From CAZHGD01 sp964531735 (GTDB lineage Bacteria > Armatimonadota > UBA10988), in the NCBI GenBank assembly GCA_964531735.1, contig CAZHGD010000012.1:1-64000 (forward strand): DNA of 64,000 bases, read 5' to 3'. The notes below the pieces were generated by a model. It did no database searches, was not told the origin of the DNA, and saw only the letters and a program-made list of their open reading frames with translations. Positions 27,681 to 37,101 of this stretch are shown here, one piece after another. Made by a program: the position numbers and the translations under genes. Position 1 is the stretch's first letter. The number at the start of each line of letters is the position of its first letter.

Positions 27681-29567
27681 TCAGGCTTCGGCGTCCGGTG
27701 ACGGCGGGGCGTCCTCGGTGGCTTCGCCGTTGGTGGTCGGCTTCAGCTTGTTGCCGACCGCGTCGAAGACACCGTCGAGCAGGCCCTTCAGATCGTCCGG
27801 CAGCGCTTTGGCGACGCCTTGCAGCAGGCTGCCCATCGACTGGCCGCGGTGGAAGCCTTCGGCCATCTGGGTGACTGTGTCCGGGTCGCCCCAGATGGTC
27901 ATCTTGGCCTCGGAGAGCGCCAGGCCCATGGCTTCCGACTGCGCCTTGGCCATCTCCACCTGGCCCTGGATCAGGATGCGGAACTTCTCCAGTTCAACCG
28001 CCACGCCCTCGTGCTTGGAGCGCGCGGCCAGCTCGGATTCGAGCACCTCGACGCGCTTGCGTTCCACCTCGACGCGCTCGGCTTCCACTTCCACCGGCAC
28101 CATCTGCTTGGCCCGCTCGCCCGACGCCTCCATCTGCGCCGCCTCGGCGGCCGCTTTGGCCTGGGCCAGCCTGGCGGCGGCCTGCGCCTCGGCGGCCTTC
28201 TGCTCGCCTTCGGCCTGGGCCACCACGGCGAACGCGCGCACCCCGGCCTGCGTCTCCTCGCGGACGCGCTGCTCCTGCGCCGCTTTGGCAGTGGCGATGA
28301 ACTTCTTCTGCGCCTCGCGCTCGGCTTCAGCGGTCTGCTGCACCGTCAGCACCTTCTGCTCGGCTTCCTGCCGGGCCGCTTCGGCGGCCAGGGCCTCGGC
28401 CTCCGCCGTGGCGCGCGCGGCGTCGCGCTCGGCCACGGTGATCTGGCGGTCGCGCTCGGCCACCTCGACCGCGCGCTGCCGCTCCTGGGCCGCCACCTGG
28501 ATGGCCTGATCGCGCTCGATGCTGGCCTGCTCCACCGCGCGTTCCTGCTGCACCTGGGCGGTCTTCACCTCCTGGTCGCGATGCGCCTCGGCCAGCGCAA
28601 TCTGCTGTTGGCGCGCGATCTCGGCCTCCTGCACCTGCCGCGCCTGCTGGATCTGGAACTCCTTCATCTCGCGGTCGGCTTCCACCTGTGCGTTGGTCAC
28701 CTGTGTCCGCTGCAGCGCCTCGGCTTCGGCCTTGGCGCGCTCCAGTTCCAGGATCTGCTTGCGCGTCTCGACGTCCTGGCTCTGCTTGGCCCGCTCGGCC
28801 TCGCGCATCAGCGTGTTGCGCTGCACTTCGGCCGCCTGCTCAATCTGCGTCCGCTCGGTCAGCGCCGTCTGCGTGATCTCGGCGATGCGCCGCTTGCCCT
28901 GCGCGTCGAAGATGTTCAGGTCCGACAGCGAGCGCGGATCCGTCTGGTCGAGCATCGAGATGGTCACCGCTTCCAGCGTCAGCCCGTTGTGCTGCAGGTC
29001 GCCGCGCACCGCCTCGGAGACCGCCGTGGCGAACTTCTCGCGCTCGACGTGCAACTCGACGAGCTGCTTCTGCGCCGCCACCGAGCGGAGCGCCGAGACC
29101 AGCTTCTCGCCCACCAGTTGGGCGATGGAGTCCGCGTGGGTGCCTTTCTCGCCCAGTGAGCGCGCCGCGGCGAGGATGTCCGGCTCCTGCGGCGCCACCT
29201 TGATGTAGAACTCGGCCTCGACGTTGACCCGCAGGTTGTCGGCGGTGATCAACGCGTCGGGTCCGTTGCGCTGCACGCCCAGCTTCATCGTCTGCAGGCT
29301 GATGGGCACCACGTTGTGCAGGATCGGAATCACGATGGCGCCGCCGCCGAGGACGGCCTTCTCGCCGCCCTGACCGGTGCGGACGAAGGCCTCATGGGCC
29401 AACGTCTTGCGATAGAGCCGGATGGACGCCACCAGCGCGCCGGCACCGACCAGGCACGAACCGAACACCAGACCGGCGATGCGGTGCACCATGGTGGCGT
29501 CCGGAACCACGAACGGTGCGACGATGGCCGCCACACCCACGACCACGAGTACCAGGGCAGCAAACAT
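27681..29567 (-). CDS. Flotillin / YqiK-like SPFH membrane protein
   Basis: This 628-residue flotillin-family protein has two N-terminal hydrophobic segments (residues 2-20 and 29-48), an SPFH domain (about 55-235; LITADNLRVNVEAEFYIKV), and a very long Ala/Glu/Gln/Arg coiled coil (about 235-500). The C-terminal flotillin region is followed by an acidic Pro-rich tail. Flotillins form membrane microdomain scaffolds. The gene lies 12 bases after a small membrane protein with YqiJ-like features, the usual partner, so this is a two-gene operon. The ATG at 29567 has GGAG 6 bases upstream. Confidence 0.9.
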   Translation of the reverse strand: MFAALVLVVVGVAAIVAPFVVPDATMVHRIAGLVFGSCLVGAGALVASIRLYRKTLAHEAFVRTGQGGEKAVLGGGAIVIPILHNVVPISLQTMKLGVQRNGPDALITADNLRVNVEAEFYIKVAPQEPDILAAARSLGEKGTHADSIAQLVGEKLVSALRSVAAQKQLVELHVEREKFATAVSEAVRGDLQHNGLTLEAVTISMLDQTDPRSLSDLNIFDAQGKRRIAEITQTALTERTQIEQAAEVQRNTLMREAERAKQSQDVETRKQILELERAKAEAEALQRTQVTNAQVEADREMKEFQIQQARQVQEAEIARQQQIALAEAHRDQEVKTAQVQQERAVEQASIERDQAIQVAAQERQRAVEVAERDRQITVAERDAARATAEAEALAAEAARQEAEQKVLTVQQTAEAEREAQKKFIATAKAAQEQRVREETQAGVRAFAVVAQAEGEQKAAEAQAAARLAQAKAAAEAAQMEASGERAKQMVPVEVEAERVEVERKRVEVLESELAARSKHEGVAVELEKFRILIQGQVEMAKAQSEAMGLALSEAKMTIWGDPDTVTQMAEGFHRGQSMGSLLQGVAKALPDDLKGLLDGVFDAVGNKLKPTTNGEATEDAPPSPDAEA

Positions 29568-29579
29568 GCTCAGCTCCGT

Positions 29580-30377
29580 TCAGTCCACGTCGTAGGGCGC
29601 CGCGAGGTAGACGCCCTGTGCGGGGTCCCAGTCGACCAGGACCGCCATACTCCCCCGTTCGAGCGGCTCCTCACCCACCAGCCGGCAGGGCACTTCCACA
29701 TAGCCGAGCTTTGGCCCTGAGGCCATGCCGGCGCCCTGTTCCCCGGTGATCCGGTGGGTCACTTCGACCACCTCGCCCCGGAGACCACCGGGGCGAATGG
29801 CGTTCGACTCGATGGCCGGCAGAATCGCCGACATCGTGCGCGCCGTGAACCGCGTCGACCACGAGGCACCCAATCCCGCCGCCAGCAGCGACGGCCCGAT
29901 GAACCACTCCGGCCGGTGGATGATCAGCGCCAGCAGCATGTTGGCGGTCAACCCGAACACCCCCCAGCCGACACAGAACAGCTCCACGACCAACACGAGC
30001 GACACCCGTCCGGCCCCGATGAAGCGCAGCCAGTCGCCGAGGAAGGCGAACACCGGCTGCTGCTCATCGGCCGGGTGCGCCGATGAATCGTGCCCGTCGC
30101 CATGCGTTCCGCCAGGCGCCTCGGCATGAGCGTCGGCGTGCACTTCATGGCCCCCCACGGCCACGTGGCCGTGGGCGTCGAAATGAGCGTCACCGTGCGC
30201 GTCGAGGTGAGCGTCACCGTGCGCGTCGGCGTGGCCGCCCAGGTCGACGTGCCCATGCGCGTCGAAGTGCTCGGCCAGACTGCCGGTGACCAGCATGATC
30301 AGCAGGTAGACCACCGCGACGAGGAACGGGATGACGTAGACCAGGTTCCACCACTGCCACAGATCGGCCCCGTTCAT
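29580..30377 (-). CDS. YqiJ/NfeD-like membrane protein with histidine-rich loop
   Basis: This 265-residue protein has membrane segments at about 13-31, 122-150 and 155-175, and a C-terminal OB-fold-like region (about 195-262; GLRGEVVEVTHRI, GYVEVPCRL, MAVLVDWD), as in YqiJ/NfeD partners of flotillins. Between the first and second membrane segments is a loop (37-101) with 16 His and many Asp, including repeats of DAHGDAH. This could bind metal such as zinc, nickel or copper, or result from repeat expansion; the DNA shows a 24-base tandem repeat around 30185-30232. GGGAGGG lies 5 bases before the ATG. It is co-oriented with the flotillin gene 12 bases downstream. Confidence 0.8.
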   Translation of the reverse strand: MNGADLWQWWNLVYVIPFLVAVVYLLIMLVTGSLAEHFDAHGHVDLGGHADAHGDAHLDAHGDAHFDAHGHVAVGGHEVHADAHAEAPGGTHGDGHDSSAHPADEQQPVFAFLGDWLRFIGAGRVSLVLVVELFCVGWGVFGLTANMLLALIIHRPEWFIGPSLLAAGLGASWSTRFTARTMSAILPAIESNAIRPGGLRGEVVEVTHRITGEQGAGMASGPKLGYVEVPCRLVGEEPLERGSMAVLVDWDPAQGVYLAAPYDVD

Positions 30378-30504
30378 CCGTGCCCTCCCGTCTGCCAGCG
30401 GCCGGGCGGCGTTGCTCGTTGGCTATAGCGATTCGACCCGCCCAATCGTTCCCGACCGGCCGGCGATTACCTGCGTGGGATGAGGCTTACGCAGCTACTG
30501 GCCC

Positions 30505-30533
30505 TTGACTGGGAAGCCGTTCGGTCGTACAAC
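30505..30533 (+). promoter_or_regulatory. Promoter of the restriction-modification genes
   Basis: TTGACT (30505-30510) and TACAAC (30528-30533) are 17 bases apart. Transcription would start near 30540, only a few bases before the ATG at 30543, which has no clear ribosome site. This suggests a leaderless or nearly leaderless methyltransferase message. Confidence 0.55.
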
Positions 30534-30542
30534 ACGGGTGCC

Positions 30543-32180
30543 ATGCGATCATCTGTGCGCCAGACTGACCTTCCGGTCGTGCCGACGATCGGCGACCTGG
30601 TGGCGGCCTGCCGTCTGCTCGGCGCCGCCGAGACCGGCGGCCCGCTTTCCGCGGACGAGAAAGCGCTGCTGGCGCTGCCAGGCGCCTCGCCGTGGGCTCG
30701 CCAGGAGCTGGCGGAGCAGATCCAGGCAGGCGCCGACCCGCTGGGGGATGCGTTCTGTCTCGCGCGTGACGCGGTGTCGCGGCGCGAACGCGGCGCTTTC
30801 TACACCCCTGAGCCGATTGTCGCGGCCATGGTGGCCTGGCTCCTCGGAAGCCAGCCGGCCCGGGTCGTGGACGCGGGCTGTGGCAGCGGGCGTTTTGCTG
30901 TGGAGGTGGCGCGCCGACGGCCTGACGTGGCCGTGGTCGCCGCCGATCTGGACCCGGTGGCAACGCTGATGTGCCGGGCGGCGCTGGCGGCCGTGGGAGC
31001 GTCGCGGGCGGACGTGCGACACGCCGACTACACCACCGCCGAGTTGCCGCCGGTGTCTGGGCGCACCGCGTTCATCAGCAATCCCCCGTATGTGCGCCAC
31101 CATGGTCTGACCGCCGCCCAGAAGCGATGGGGCAAGGAGGCCGGCGAGCGGGTCGGCATCCGGGTGTCGGGGCTGGCTGGCCTGCACGTGTACTTCATGC
31201 TGGCGACGCTGCTCCAGGCCCGCCCGGGCGACACGGGCTGTTACATCACCAGTGCCGAGTGGCTTGACGTGGGCTATGGCAGCGCGCTGCGCGATGCCTT
31301 TGTGGACGGGCTGGGCGGGCTGTCTCTGCACTTGCTCGACCGGCGCTCCGAGACTTTTGGCGATGCCATGAGCACGGCCCTGGTCTCCTGCTTCCAGGTC
31401 GGCACCAAGACACCGAGCGTCACACTGGTGCCGACGGTCGGCGAACTGACACTGGCCGGCGAACCGCCGGAAACGGTTCGGCGTACTCGCGTCGAGTTGG
31501 CTCACGCCAAGCGCTGGAGCGGCTTGTTCTGGGCCGAACACCGCAGTTCGGATTGCCAACTCGTGCCCCTGGGTCAGGTGGTGAGAGTCAGCCGTGGTGC
31601 GGTGACTGGCGCCAATGAGTACTTCGTCATGGACCGGCCCACGGCTGCCGAGCGCGACCTCCTCGCCTGGACCAGGCCGGCTCTGACGCGCGCCACAGAG
31701 GTGCTAACGTCCGGTGGTGTCGTGCGGAACACGCCGGGTCGGATGCTGCTGCTCGATCCAGACCCTGAGACCGAGCTCGATGCGCCGCAATGCAGGGCAC
31801 TGCGGCGGTACCTGGAGGCAGGGGAGCAGCGTGCCATCAGCCAACGGTACGTCTGTAGCCACCGTTCGCCATGGTGGCGGGTGGCCGCCAAGGCGCCGCC
31901 GATCGTGGCCACGTACATGGCGCGCCAGGCGCCAGCCTTCGCGCTTAACGCAGACGGCCTGGCGACGGTCAACGTCATCCATGGGCTGTTCCCGCACCAG
32001 ATCCTCAGTCAGCAGCAACTGGCCGGACTGGTCGGCTACCTCAACCGCCACCGTGACAGCATGATGGGCGCCGGCCGCACCTACCAAGGCGGTCTGGTCA
32101 AGTTCGAACCAAGTGAGCTCGAAGCACTACGAGTGCCGCCACCCGACCAGTTGGCGGACCACGCAGGGGAGATCCCATGA
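30543..32180 (+). CDS. Type II N6-adenine DNA methyltransferase
   Basis: This is a class of TaqI/Eco57I-like gamma-type adenine methyltransferase, 545 residues. The N-terminal ERGAFYTPEP motif X, the SAM-binding motif I VVDAGCGSGRF, and the catalytic motif IV NPPYV (about residue 180) are all present, followed by a target-recognition region rich in Arg and Trp. Its stop overlaps the ATG of the XamI-like endonuclease by 4 bases (ATGA), so it should protect the sites that enzyme cuts. I chose ATG 30543 over 30480 because a good promoter lies between the two. The DNA here is slightly less GC-biased than the neighbours, which fits a mobile restriction system. Confidence 0.85.
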   Translation: MRSSVRQTDLPVVPTIGDLVAACRLLGAAETGGPLSADEKALLALPGASPWARQELAEQIQAGADPLGDAFCLARDAVSRRERGAFYTPEPIVAAMVAWLLGSQPARVVDAGCGSGRFAVEVARRRPDVAVVAADLDPVATLMCRAALAAVGASRADVRHADYTTAELPPVSGRTAFISNPPYVRHHGLTAAQKRWGKEAGERVGIRVSGLAGLHVYFMLATLLQARPGDTGCYITSAEWLDVGYGSALRDAFVDGLGGLSLHLLDRRSETFGDAMSTALVSCFQVGTKTPSVTLVPTVGELTLAGEPPETVRRTRVELAHAKRWSGLFWAEHRSSDCQLVPLGQVVRVSRGAVTGANEYFVMDRPTAAERDLLAWTRPALTRATEVLTSGGVVRNTPGRMLLLDPDPETELDAPQCRALRRYLEAGEQRAISQRYVCSHRSPWWRVAAKAPPIVATYMARQAPAFALNADGLATVNVIHGLFPHQILSQQQLAGLVGYLNRHRDSMMGAGRTYQGGLVKFEPSELEALRVPPPDQLADHAGEIP

Positions 32181-33082
32181 GGGCGGAACGGCCGTTGCCC
32201 GCGGTCTGGTCGGCTGAGGAACTCGAGACCAGCAGTCGTCACGCGATCGAGCGGTTCATCGACGAGGCGGCCCAGTCGGCAGACTACGCGGCGGAGTTCG
32301 GTGCGCTGTTGCCGGTGGTGACTTCCTTGTTCACTGCCACGGGCGACCTGACTGTCTTCGATGCCCGCCTGTTTGCCGACCGGCCGGAGTTGGTCGAACC
32401 GGCCCGCTACCTGGCCGGTCCGCCACTGAGCGCCGATGACCTCGACACCTTTGTCGGTGGTCAGTCCAAGCGCAAGGGCATACCCATCCCGGTGTCCGAG
32501 CGGGTGGTGGGGGTGGTACGCCGGCTGCTCGATCCCTGTCGTTACCCGTGGCTCCAGCCTGAGCGGCCGCCCACCGACCTGGAGCGCGACGTGGCCATCC
32601 GCTGGACCACTGGCCTGCTGGCCGCCGAGCGTACGCGCACCGCCCGACGCAACCAGTCGAGTCGGCGCCAGGAGCAGGCTGTGGCCACGGCGCTGGCTGC
32701 CTGCGGCTTGCGCCGACTCGCGCCGAACCCGCGCGAGGTGGTGGCGCTCGACGAGCTGGAGCGCGGCTGCTTCTGCCGCGAAACCCAGATCGCCGGCACC
32801 AAGTGCGATGTGCCTGTCCGGTTGGGCGATGGTCGGCTGCTGGCCCTCGAGTGCAAGGTGTCGAACAGCGCCACGAACAGCGTCAAGCGCCTGCTCCGCG
32901 AGACCGGCGGCAAGGCCGAGAAGTGGCGGACCGAGTTCGGCAACCAGGTGATCACCGCCGCGGTGCTCGCCGGTGTGTTCCGTGTCGGCAGCTTGGTCGA
33001 CGCCCAGCGCGAGTTCGGTCTGGCCATCTTCTGGGAGCACGACCTGGCGCCGCTGACCACGTTCATCGGTGCCACCATGTGA
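32177..33082 (+). CDS. XamI-like type II restriction endonuclease
   Basis: This 301-residue protein resembles the XamI family, which cuts at GTCGAC; the family call is from memory of conserved stretches. A PD-(D/E)xK-type active site is visible: Asp in GTKCDVPVRL and ECK in LLALECKVSNS, about 15 residues apart. The helical N-terminal half would form the DNA-recognition part. It overlaps the methyltransferase by 4 bases. The six-base site GTCGAC does occur in this window, for example near 409, so the sequence is not depleted of it here. Confidence 0.72.
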   Translation: MRAERPLPAVWSAEELETSSRHAIERFIDEAAQSADYAAEFGALLPVVTSLFTATGDLTVFDARLFADRPELVEPARYLAGPPLSADDLDTFVGGQSKRKGIPIPVSERVVGVVRRLLDPCRYPWLQPERPPTDLERDVAIRWTTGLLAAERTRTARRNQSSRRQEQAVATALAACGLRRLAPNPREVVALDELERGCFCRETQIAGTKCDVPVRLGDGRLLALECKVSNSATNSVKRLLRETGGKAEKWRTEFGNQVITAAVLAGVFRVGSLVDAQREFGLAIFWEHDLAPLTTFIGATM

Positions 33083-33155
33083 CCGTCCTGGGCAGGACCC
33101 GCGCTCTCCCCGCCGAAGTCCACCCGGGTGTATCCTTCCAGGTGAGGAGAGACGT

Positions 33156-34202
33156 GTGAGCGGCAAACTGCGAATGGGCGTGATCGGGTTGGGCATGGGC
33201 AAGAACCATGCGCTGGGTTACCAGTCGCACCCGAAGGCCGAACTGGTGGCGCTGTGTGACGGCAACCCCGACCTGCTGGCGTCGGTGGCGTCCGAGTTGG
33301 GCGTCAAGAAGACCTACACCGACGCGGCGACCATGTTCAAAGAGGCCAAGCTCGACGCGGTGAGCGTGGCCACGCCGAACAAGTGGCACGCACCGCTGAC
33401 CATCGACGCGCTCAAGGCCGGGCTCCACGTGCTCTGTGAGAAGCCCATGGCGATGCGCGCCGACGAAGCCGTGGCCATGAACAAAGCCGCGGCCAAGGCC
33501 AAGCGCACGCTGATGATCAACTTCTCGTACCGGTTCAACGACATGAGCCGGGCGCTGAAGCATCAGGTGGAGAGCGGCCTCATCGGTGACATCTACTTCG
33601 GCCGCACGGTCTGGCACCGCCGTCGCGGCATTCCGCGGCTCGGCGGCTCGTTCACCAACATCGAGACCTCCGGCGGCGGGCCGCTGATCGACCTGGGCGT
33701 GCACCGGCTCGATCTGGCGCTGTGGCTGATGGGTTACCCCGAGCCGGTGGCGGTCAGTGGCTCGTGCTACGATCCCATCGCCCGCCAGATGGCCGATCCC
33801 ATCGGCGCCGTCTACACCGTCGAGGACCTCGCCTGCGGCATGGTCAAGTTCGCCAACGGTGCCACGCTGATGGTCGAGACGAGCTGGGCGGTCAACCTGC
33901 CCGAGCGCGAGCACATGCAGACCATGCTCTGCGGCACCAAGGGCGGCCTGGTGCAGAAGAACGTCAACGGCACCTACCAGTGGACCGCCGAGATCTACAC
34001 CGACGAAGGCGGCCACCAGTACACCAAGACGCTCGACTTCAGCACCGTTACCTGCGGCACGGCCTACCACGAGTTCATCAACAGCATCGTGGAGAAGCGT
34101 CCGCCGCTGGGTAACGGCGAGGACGGTCTCAAGGTGCAGAAGATCCTCGACGGCATCTACGACAGCGCCCGCACCGGCCGCGAAGTGCGCTACGACGGCT
34201 GA
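33156..34202 (+). CDS. Gfo/Idh/MocA-family oxidoreductase
   Basis: This 348-residue NAD(P)-dependent oxidoreductase begins with the nucleotide-binding MGVIGLGMGKNHALGY and carries the family motif CEKPMAM (Glu-Lys-Pro), which supplies the catalytic Lys. The C-terminal alpha/beta domain has GGGPLIDLGVHRLDLALW with the conserved Asp and His. Such enzymes oxidise sugars or inositols, often first forming a 3-keto sugar. The GTG at 33156 has AGGAG 6 bases upstream. It is followed after 12 bases by a zinc-family dehydrogenase with which it is probably co-transcribed. Confidence 0.92.
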   Translation: MSGKLRMGVIGLGMGKNHALGYQSHPKAELVALCDGNPDLLASVASELGVKKTYTDAATMFKEAKLDAVSVATPNKWHAPLTIDALKAGLHVLCEKPMAMRADEAVAMNKAAAKAKRTLMINFSYRFNDMSRALKHQVESGLIGDIYFGRTVWHRRRGIPRLGGSFTNIETSGGGPLIDLGVHRLDLALWLMGYPEPVAVSGSCYDPIARQMADPIGAVYTVEDLACGMVKFANGATLMVETSWAVNLPEREHMQTMLCGTKGGLVQKNVNGTYQWTAEIYTDEGGHQYTKTLDFSTVTCGTAYHEFINSIVEKRPPLGNGEDGLKVQKILDGIYDSARTGREVRYDG

Positions 34203-34214
34203 ACCGAGGTGAGT

Positions 34215-35225
34215 ATGCAAGCGAAGGCCCTGGTCTGCACGGCGCAGCAGGAGTTCTCCCTGGCCACGGTGACGCTGGCCGAGCCGGAGCCGACCGACAT
34301 CGTCGTGCGCTGCCTGTGCTCGGGGGTCAGCATCGGCACCGAGTTCGCGCTCATTCGCAACAAGATCTCCTGGGGCCCGTACCCGCTGTGTACGGGCTAC
34401 CAGGCGGTCGGTGTCGTCGAGCAGGTGGGTGCCGAGGTGAGCGGCTTCGCCGTCGGCGATACCGTCTACTACCGCAACCAGCGCGGACCGCTGCTCTGGG
34501 ACGGCCAGGAAGTGACGCCGGTCACTGGCACGCACTGCTCGCACGCGGTGATCGACGCCACCAACAAGTCCCACGGCCCGGCGTTGCTGCCGGCCGGCGT
34601 CGATCCCGAGGTCGGCTCCAGCTTCGTCATGCCCGCGGTGGGCTTCTACGGCGTCGACCTGGCCGGCGTCAAGCTGGGCGAGCTGGTGGCGGTGCAAGGC
34701 GCGGGCCTGATCGGCCTGGGCGTGGTGGCTGCGGCGAAGCTGCGCGGCGCGGTGGTGGTCGCCATCGATCTGGACGACCGCAAGCTGCAAGTGGCCAAGC
34801 AACTCGGCGCCGACCACCTGATCAACGCCAGGGAGACCGACCCGCTCGAGGCGCTGACGGCCATCTCGCCGAACCTGGCCGACGTGGTCTTCGAGGCCAC
34901 GGGCGTACCGGCGCTGCTGGACCACGCCTTCCCGCTCTGCCGCACGCTGGGCAAGTTCGTGTTCCAAGGCAACTACGGCGCGGAGCCGATCTCGTTCAAG
35001 TTCCTGGTGCCGCACGGTAAGCGGGTCACGGCCTACTTCCCGTGTGATGACGGCCAGGTGCCCTGCCGCCGCGCGGTGCTGCACCTGATCGGCAGTGGCG
35101 CGCTGAACTGGGGCGCCACCTTCACGCACAAGGTGGCCTGCGACGAGGCGCCGGCGCTGTACCAGCACATCAACGAGGGCGGCAACGCCAGCGACGTGCT
35201 GGGTGCGGTGATCCGCTGGTCCTGA
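34215..35225 (+). CDS. MDR-family dehydrogenase
   Basis: This 336-residue medium-chain dehydrogenase has the Rossmann motif GAGLIGLGVVAAAK and a preceding GroES-like domain with CSGVSIGTE and the GTHCSHAV stretch. The four-Cys structural zinc lobe of classical alcohol dehydrogenases is absent, as in sorbitol- and bacteriochlorophyllide-type relatives. It likely oxidises or reduces a sugar derivative from the Gfo/Idh pathway. GAGG lies 5 bases before the ATG at 34215; the GTG at 34209 overlaps that site. A strong terminator hairpin begins 4 bases after the stop. Confidence 0.85.
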   Translation: MQAKALVCTAQQEFSLATVTLAEPEPTDIVVRCLCSGVSIGTEFALIRNKISWGPYPLCTGYQAVGVVEQVGAEVSGFAVGDTVYYRNQRGPLLWDGQEVTPVTGTHCSHAVIDATNKSHGPALLPAGVDPEVGSSFVMPAVGFYGVDLAGVKLGELVAVQGAGLIGLGVVAAAKLRGAVVVAIDLDDRKLQVAKQLGADHLINARETDPLEALTAISPNLADVVFEATGVPALLDHAFPLCRTLGKFVFQGNYGAEPISFKFLVPHGKRVTAYFPCDDGQVPCRRAVLHLIGSGALNWGATFTHKVACDEAPALYQHINEGGNASDVLGAVIRWS

Positions 35226-35229
35226 GGTC

Positions 35230-35279
35230 AGCGACGCACCTCGCGGGTGGGCCGGCGCCCGCGCGCGGGGTGCGTCGCT
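35230..35279 (+). terminator. Intrinsic terminator after the dehydrogenase operon
   Basis: AGCGACGCACC (35230-35240) pairs perfectly with GGTGCGTCGCT (35269-35279), with an inner GCGGG/CCCGC stem, and is followed by TTGCTT. Eleven perfect outer pairs plus the T-rich tail make this a good factor-independent terminator. Confidence 0.8.
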
Positions 35280-35310
35280 TTGCTTGGCGTGGATGGTGGC
35301 CGAGGCCGGC

Positions 35311-37092
35311 ATGGGACGAAGGCTGGCGATAGGGATTGTACTCATGGCAGCAGTGAGCGGCGCCGCAGCGCCGGTGGAGCTGATCTACACGTACAGTGAC
35401 CAGCGCGAGGAGCGCCAGTTGGTCCTGGTGGAGCCCGACGCGGCGGGCGTGTTACGGCTGACGCTCAAGCGGAGCGAACTGCCCGCGGGCGTGGTGGCGG
35501 TGGAAGTGCTGCCCGAGTTCGCGCGGGCCACTCGCGGCGAGCCGGGCTACTACGTCACGCCCGACGGCTTCCTCGGCACGTTCCGCCTGGCAGAGGGCTC
35601 ATGTACGGTCAACGTGGGCCGCAACTACCTGCCGATCTACGGGATGCAGAACCCGCGGGCCACGTTTGTGGGCATCGTGGTGACGCAACGCTTCGAGTAT
35701 GACCTGCGCATCCGCGCGCACCAGGGCGTCTACACCATCGCCCCACGGTTCAACCTGGCCGGATACGTTTCGTCCGACGACCTCACCGTGGAGTGGCACC
35801 TGCTGGCGGGCCGCGACGCCAACTACGCCGGCATGGCACGAACCTACCGGCGCTATCAGTTGGCGCGCGGCGAGGTGCAGCCCATCAAGGAGCGGATGCA
35901 GCACCAACCCGAGCTGGCCGCGGCGGCGAACAGCCTGGAGATCCGCATTCGGCAAGGCTGGAAGCCCGCGCCGAGCCCCGTGCTGGAGCAGACGCTCGAG
36001 ACCGAGCCGCCGATGAAGGCCGTGGTCAGCTTCGACCGCGTCGGCGACATCATCGACGCCCTGAAGGCCGCCGGTGTGGACCGCGCCGAGCTGTGCCTGG
36101 TGGGCTGGAACCAGAAGGGCCACGACGGCCGCTGGCCGCAGATCTTCCCCGTCGAGGAGGGCCTGGGCGGCGAGGAGCGGTTGCGACCGCTGATCCAGAA
36201 GGCGCGGCGGCTGGGCTTCCAGATCGTCGGGCACACCAACAGCTCCGACGGCTACCACATCGCCGACTGCTGGGACCCGGACTTGGCCGCCAAGCGCGCC
36301 GACGGCACGCCGTTCACCAACGCGGTGTGGAGCGGCGGGCAGATGTACGCGCTGTGCCCGCAGCGGGTGTGGGAGCGGTTCTACCCGCGCGACATCGAGC
36401 AGGTGGCCGAGCTCGGCTTCCGCGGGCTGCACTACATCGATGTGATCTCCATCCTGCCGCCGCCGGTCTGCCACGATCCGCGGCATCCGCTGACCCGCAA
36501 GGAGAGCGCGGCCTGGTTCGACCGCATTCTGGCCGCGTGCAAGGACCACCTCGGCGGTGTGGCGTCCGAAGGGCCGTTCGACTTTGCCGCGGGCAATCTG
36601 GACTATGTGCTCTATGTCTACTTCGGCAGCCTGTCCGGCCAGCACAACCCGCTGCACGACCGGCTGATCCCCATCTGGCAGTTGGTCTACAACGGGATCA
36701 TCCTGAACAACCCCTTCACCGAATCGGTGAACCCGTCGACCAAGGACCGCACCACGCAACTCAAGCTGGTGGAGTTCGGCGGCCGGCCCATCTACTACTT
36801 CTACTCGCAGTTCCGCGAGGACAACAGCCACTGGATGGGCAAGACCGACCTGCGCTGCGGCACCGCCGACGAACTGGCCCAGGCCGTGGCCGCCATCAAG
36901 GCGGGCTATGACGAGTTCGAGCCGCTGCGGCGCCTCCAGTTCGAGTTCATGGACGAACACGACCAGCTCGCACCGGAGGTGTTCCGCACCGGCTACGCCG
37001 ACGGCACGGCGGTGATCACCAACTACGGTGAGACCGACTACGACTACCAAGGGCACACGGTGCCGGCCCGGTCGTACCGGGTAGTGCGTTAG
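35311..37092 (+). CDS. Secreted DUF5696-like putative glycoside hydrolase
   Basis: This 593-residue secreted protein begins with a signal peptide (MGRRLAIGIVLMAAVSGAAA). A beta-rich N-terminal region (about 25-200) contains LAGYVSSDDLTVEWHLLAG and the stretch ANYAGMARTYRRYQL, features I associate with DUF5696 proteins. A TIM-barrel-like part (about 235-540) follows with DRAELCLVGW, GFQIVGHTN, FRGLHYIDVISILPP and GVASEGPFDF; the Asp in YIDV and Glu in SEGP are acid candidates. GAGG is 5 bases before the ATG. It is co-transcribed with the next gene, which follows after 9 bases. Confidence 0.62.
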   Translation: MGRRLAIGIVLMAAVSGAAAPVELIYTYSDQREERQLVLVEPDAAGVLRLTLKRSELPAGVVAVEVLPEFARATRGEPGYYVTPDGFLGTFRLAEGSCTVNVGRNYLPIYGMQNPRATFVGIVVTQRFEYDLRIRAHQGVYTIAPRFNLAGYVSSDDLTVEWHLLAGRDANYAGMARTYRRYQLARGEVQPIKERMQHQPELAAAANSLEIRIRQGWKPAPSPVLEQTLETEPPMKAVVSFDRVGDIIDALKAAGVDRAELCLVGWNQKGHDGRWPQIFPVEEGLGGEERLRPLIQKARRLGFQIVGHTNSSDGYHIADCWDPDLAAKRADGTPFTNAVWSGGQMYALCPQRVWERFYPRDIEQVAELGFRGLHYIDVISILPPPVCHDPRHPLTRKESAAWFDRILAACKDHLGGVASEGPFDFAAGNLDYVLYVYFGSLSGQHNPLHDRLIPIWQLVYNGIILNNPFTESVNPSTKDRTTQLKLVEFGGRPIYYFYSQFREDNSHWMGKTDLRCGTADELAQAVAAIKAGYDEFEPLRRLQFEFMDEHDQLAPEVFRTGYADGTAVITNYGETDYDYQGHTVPARSYRVVR

Positions 37093-37101
37093 GAGCCAAC
37101 C

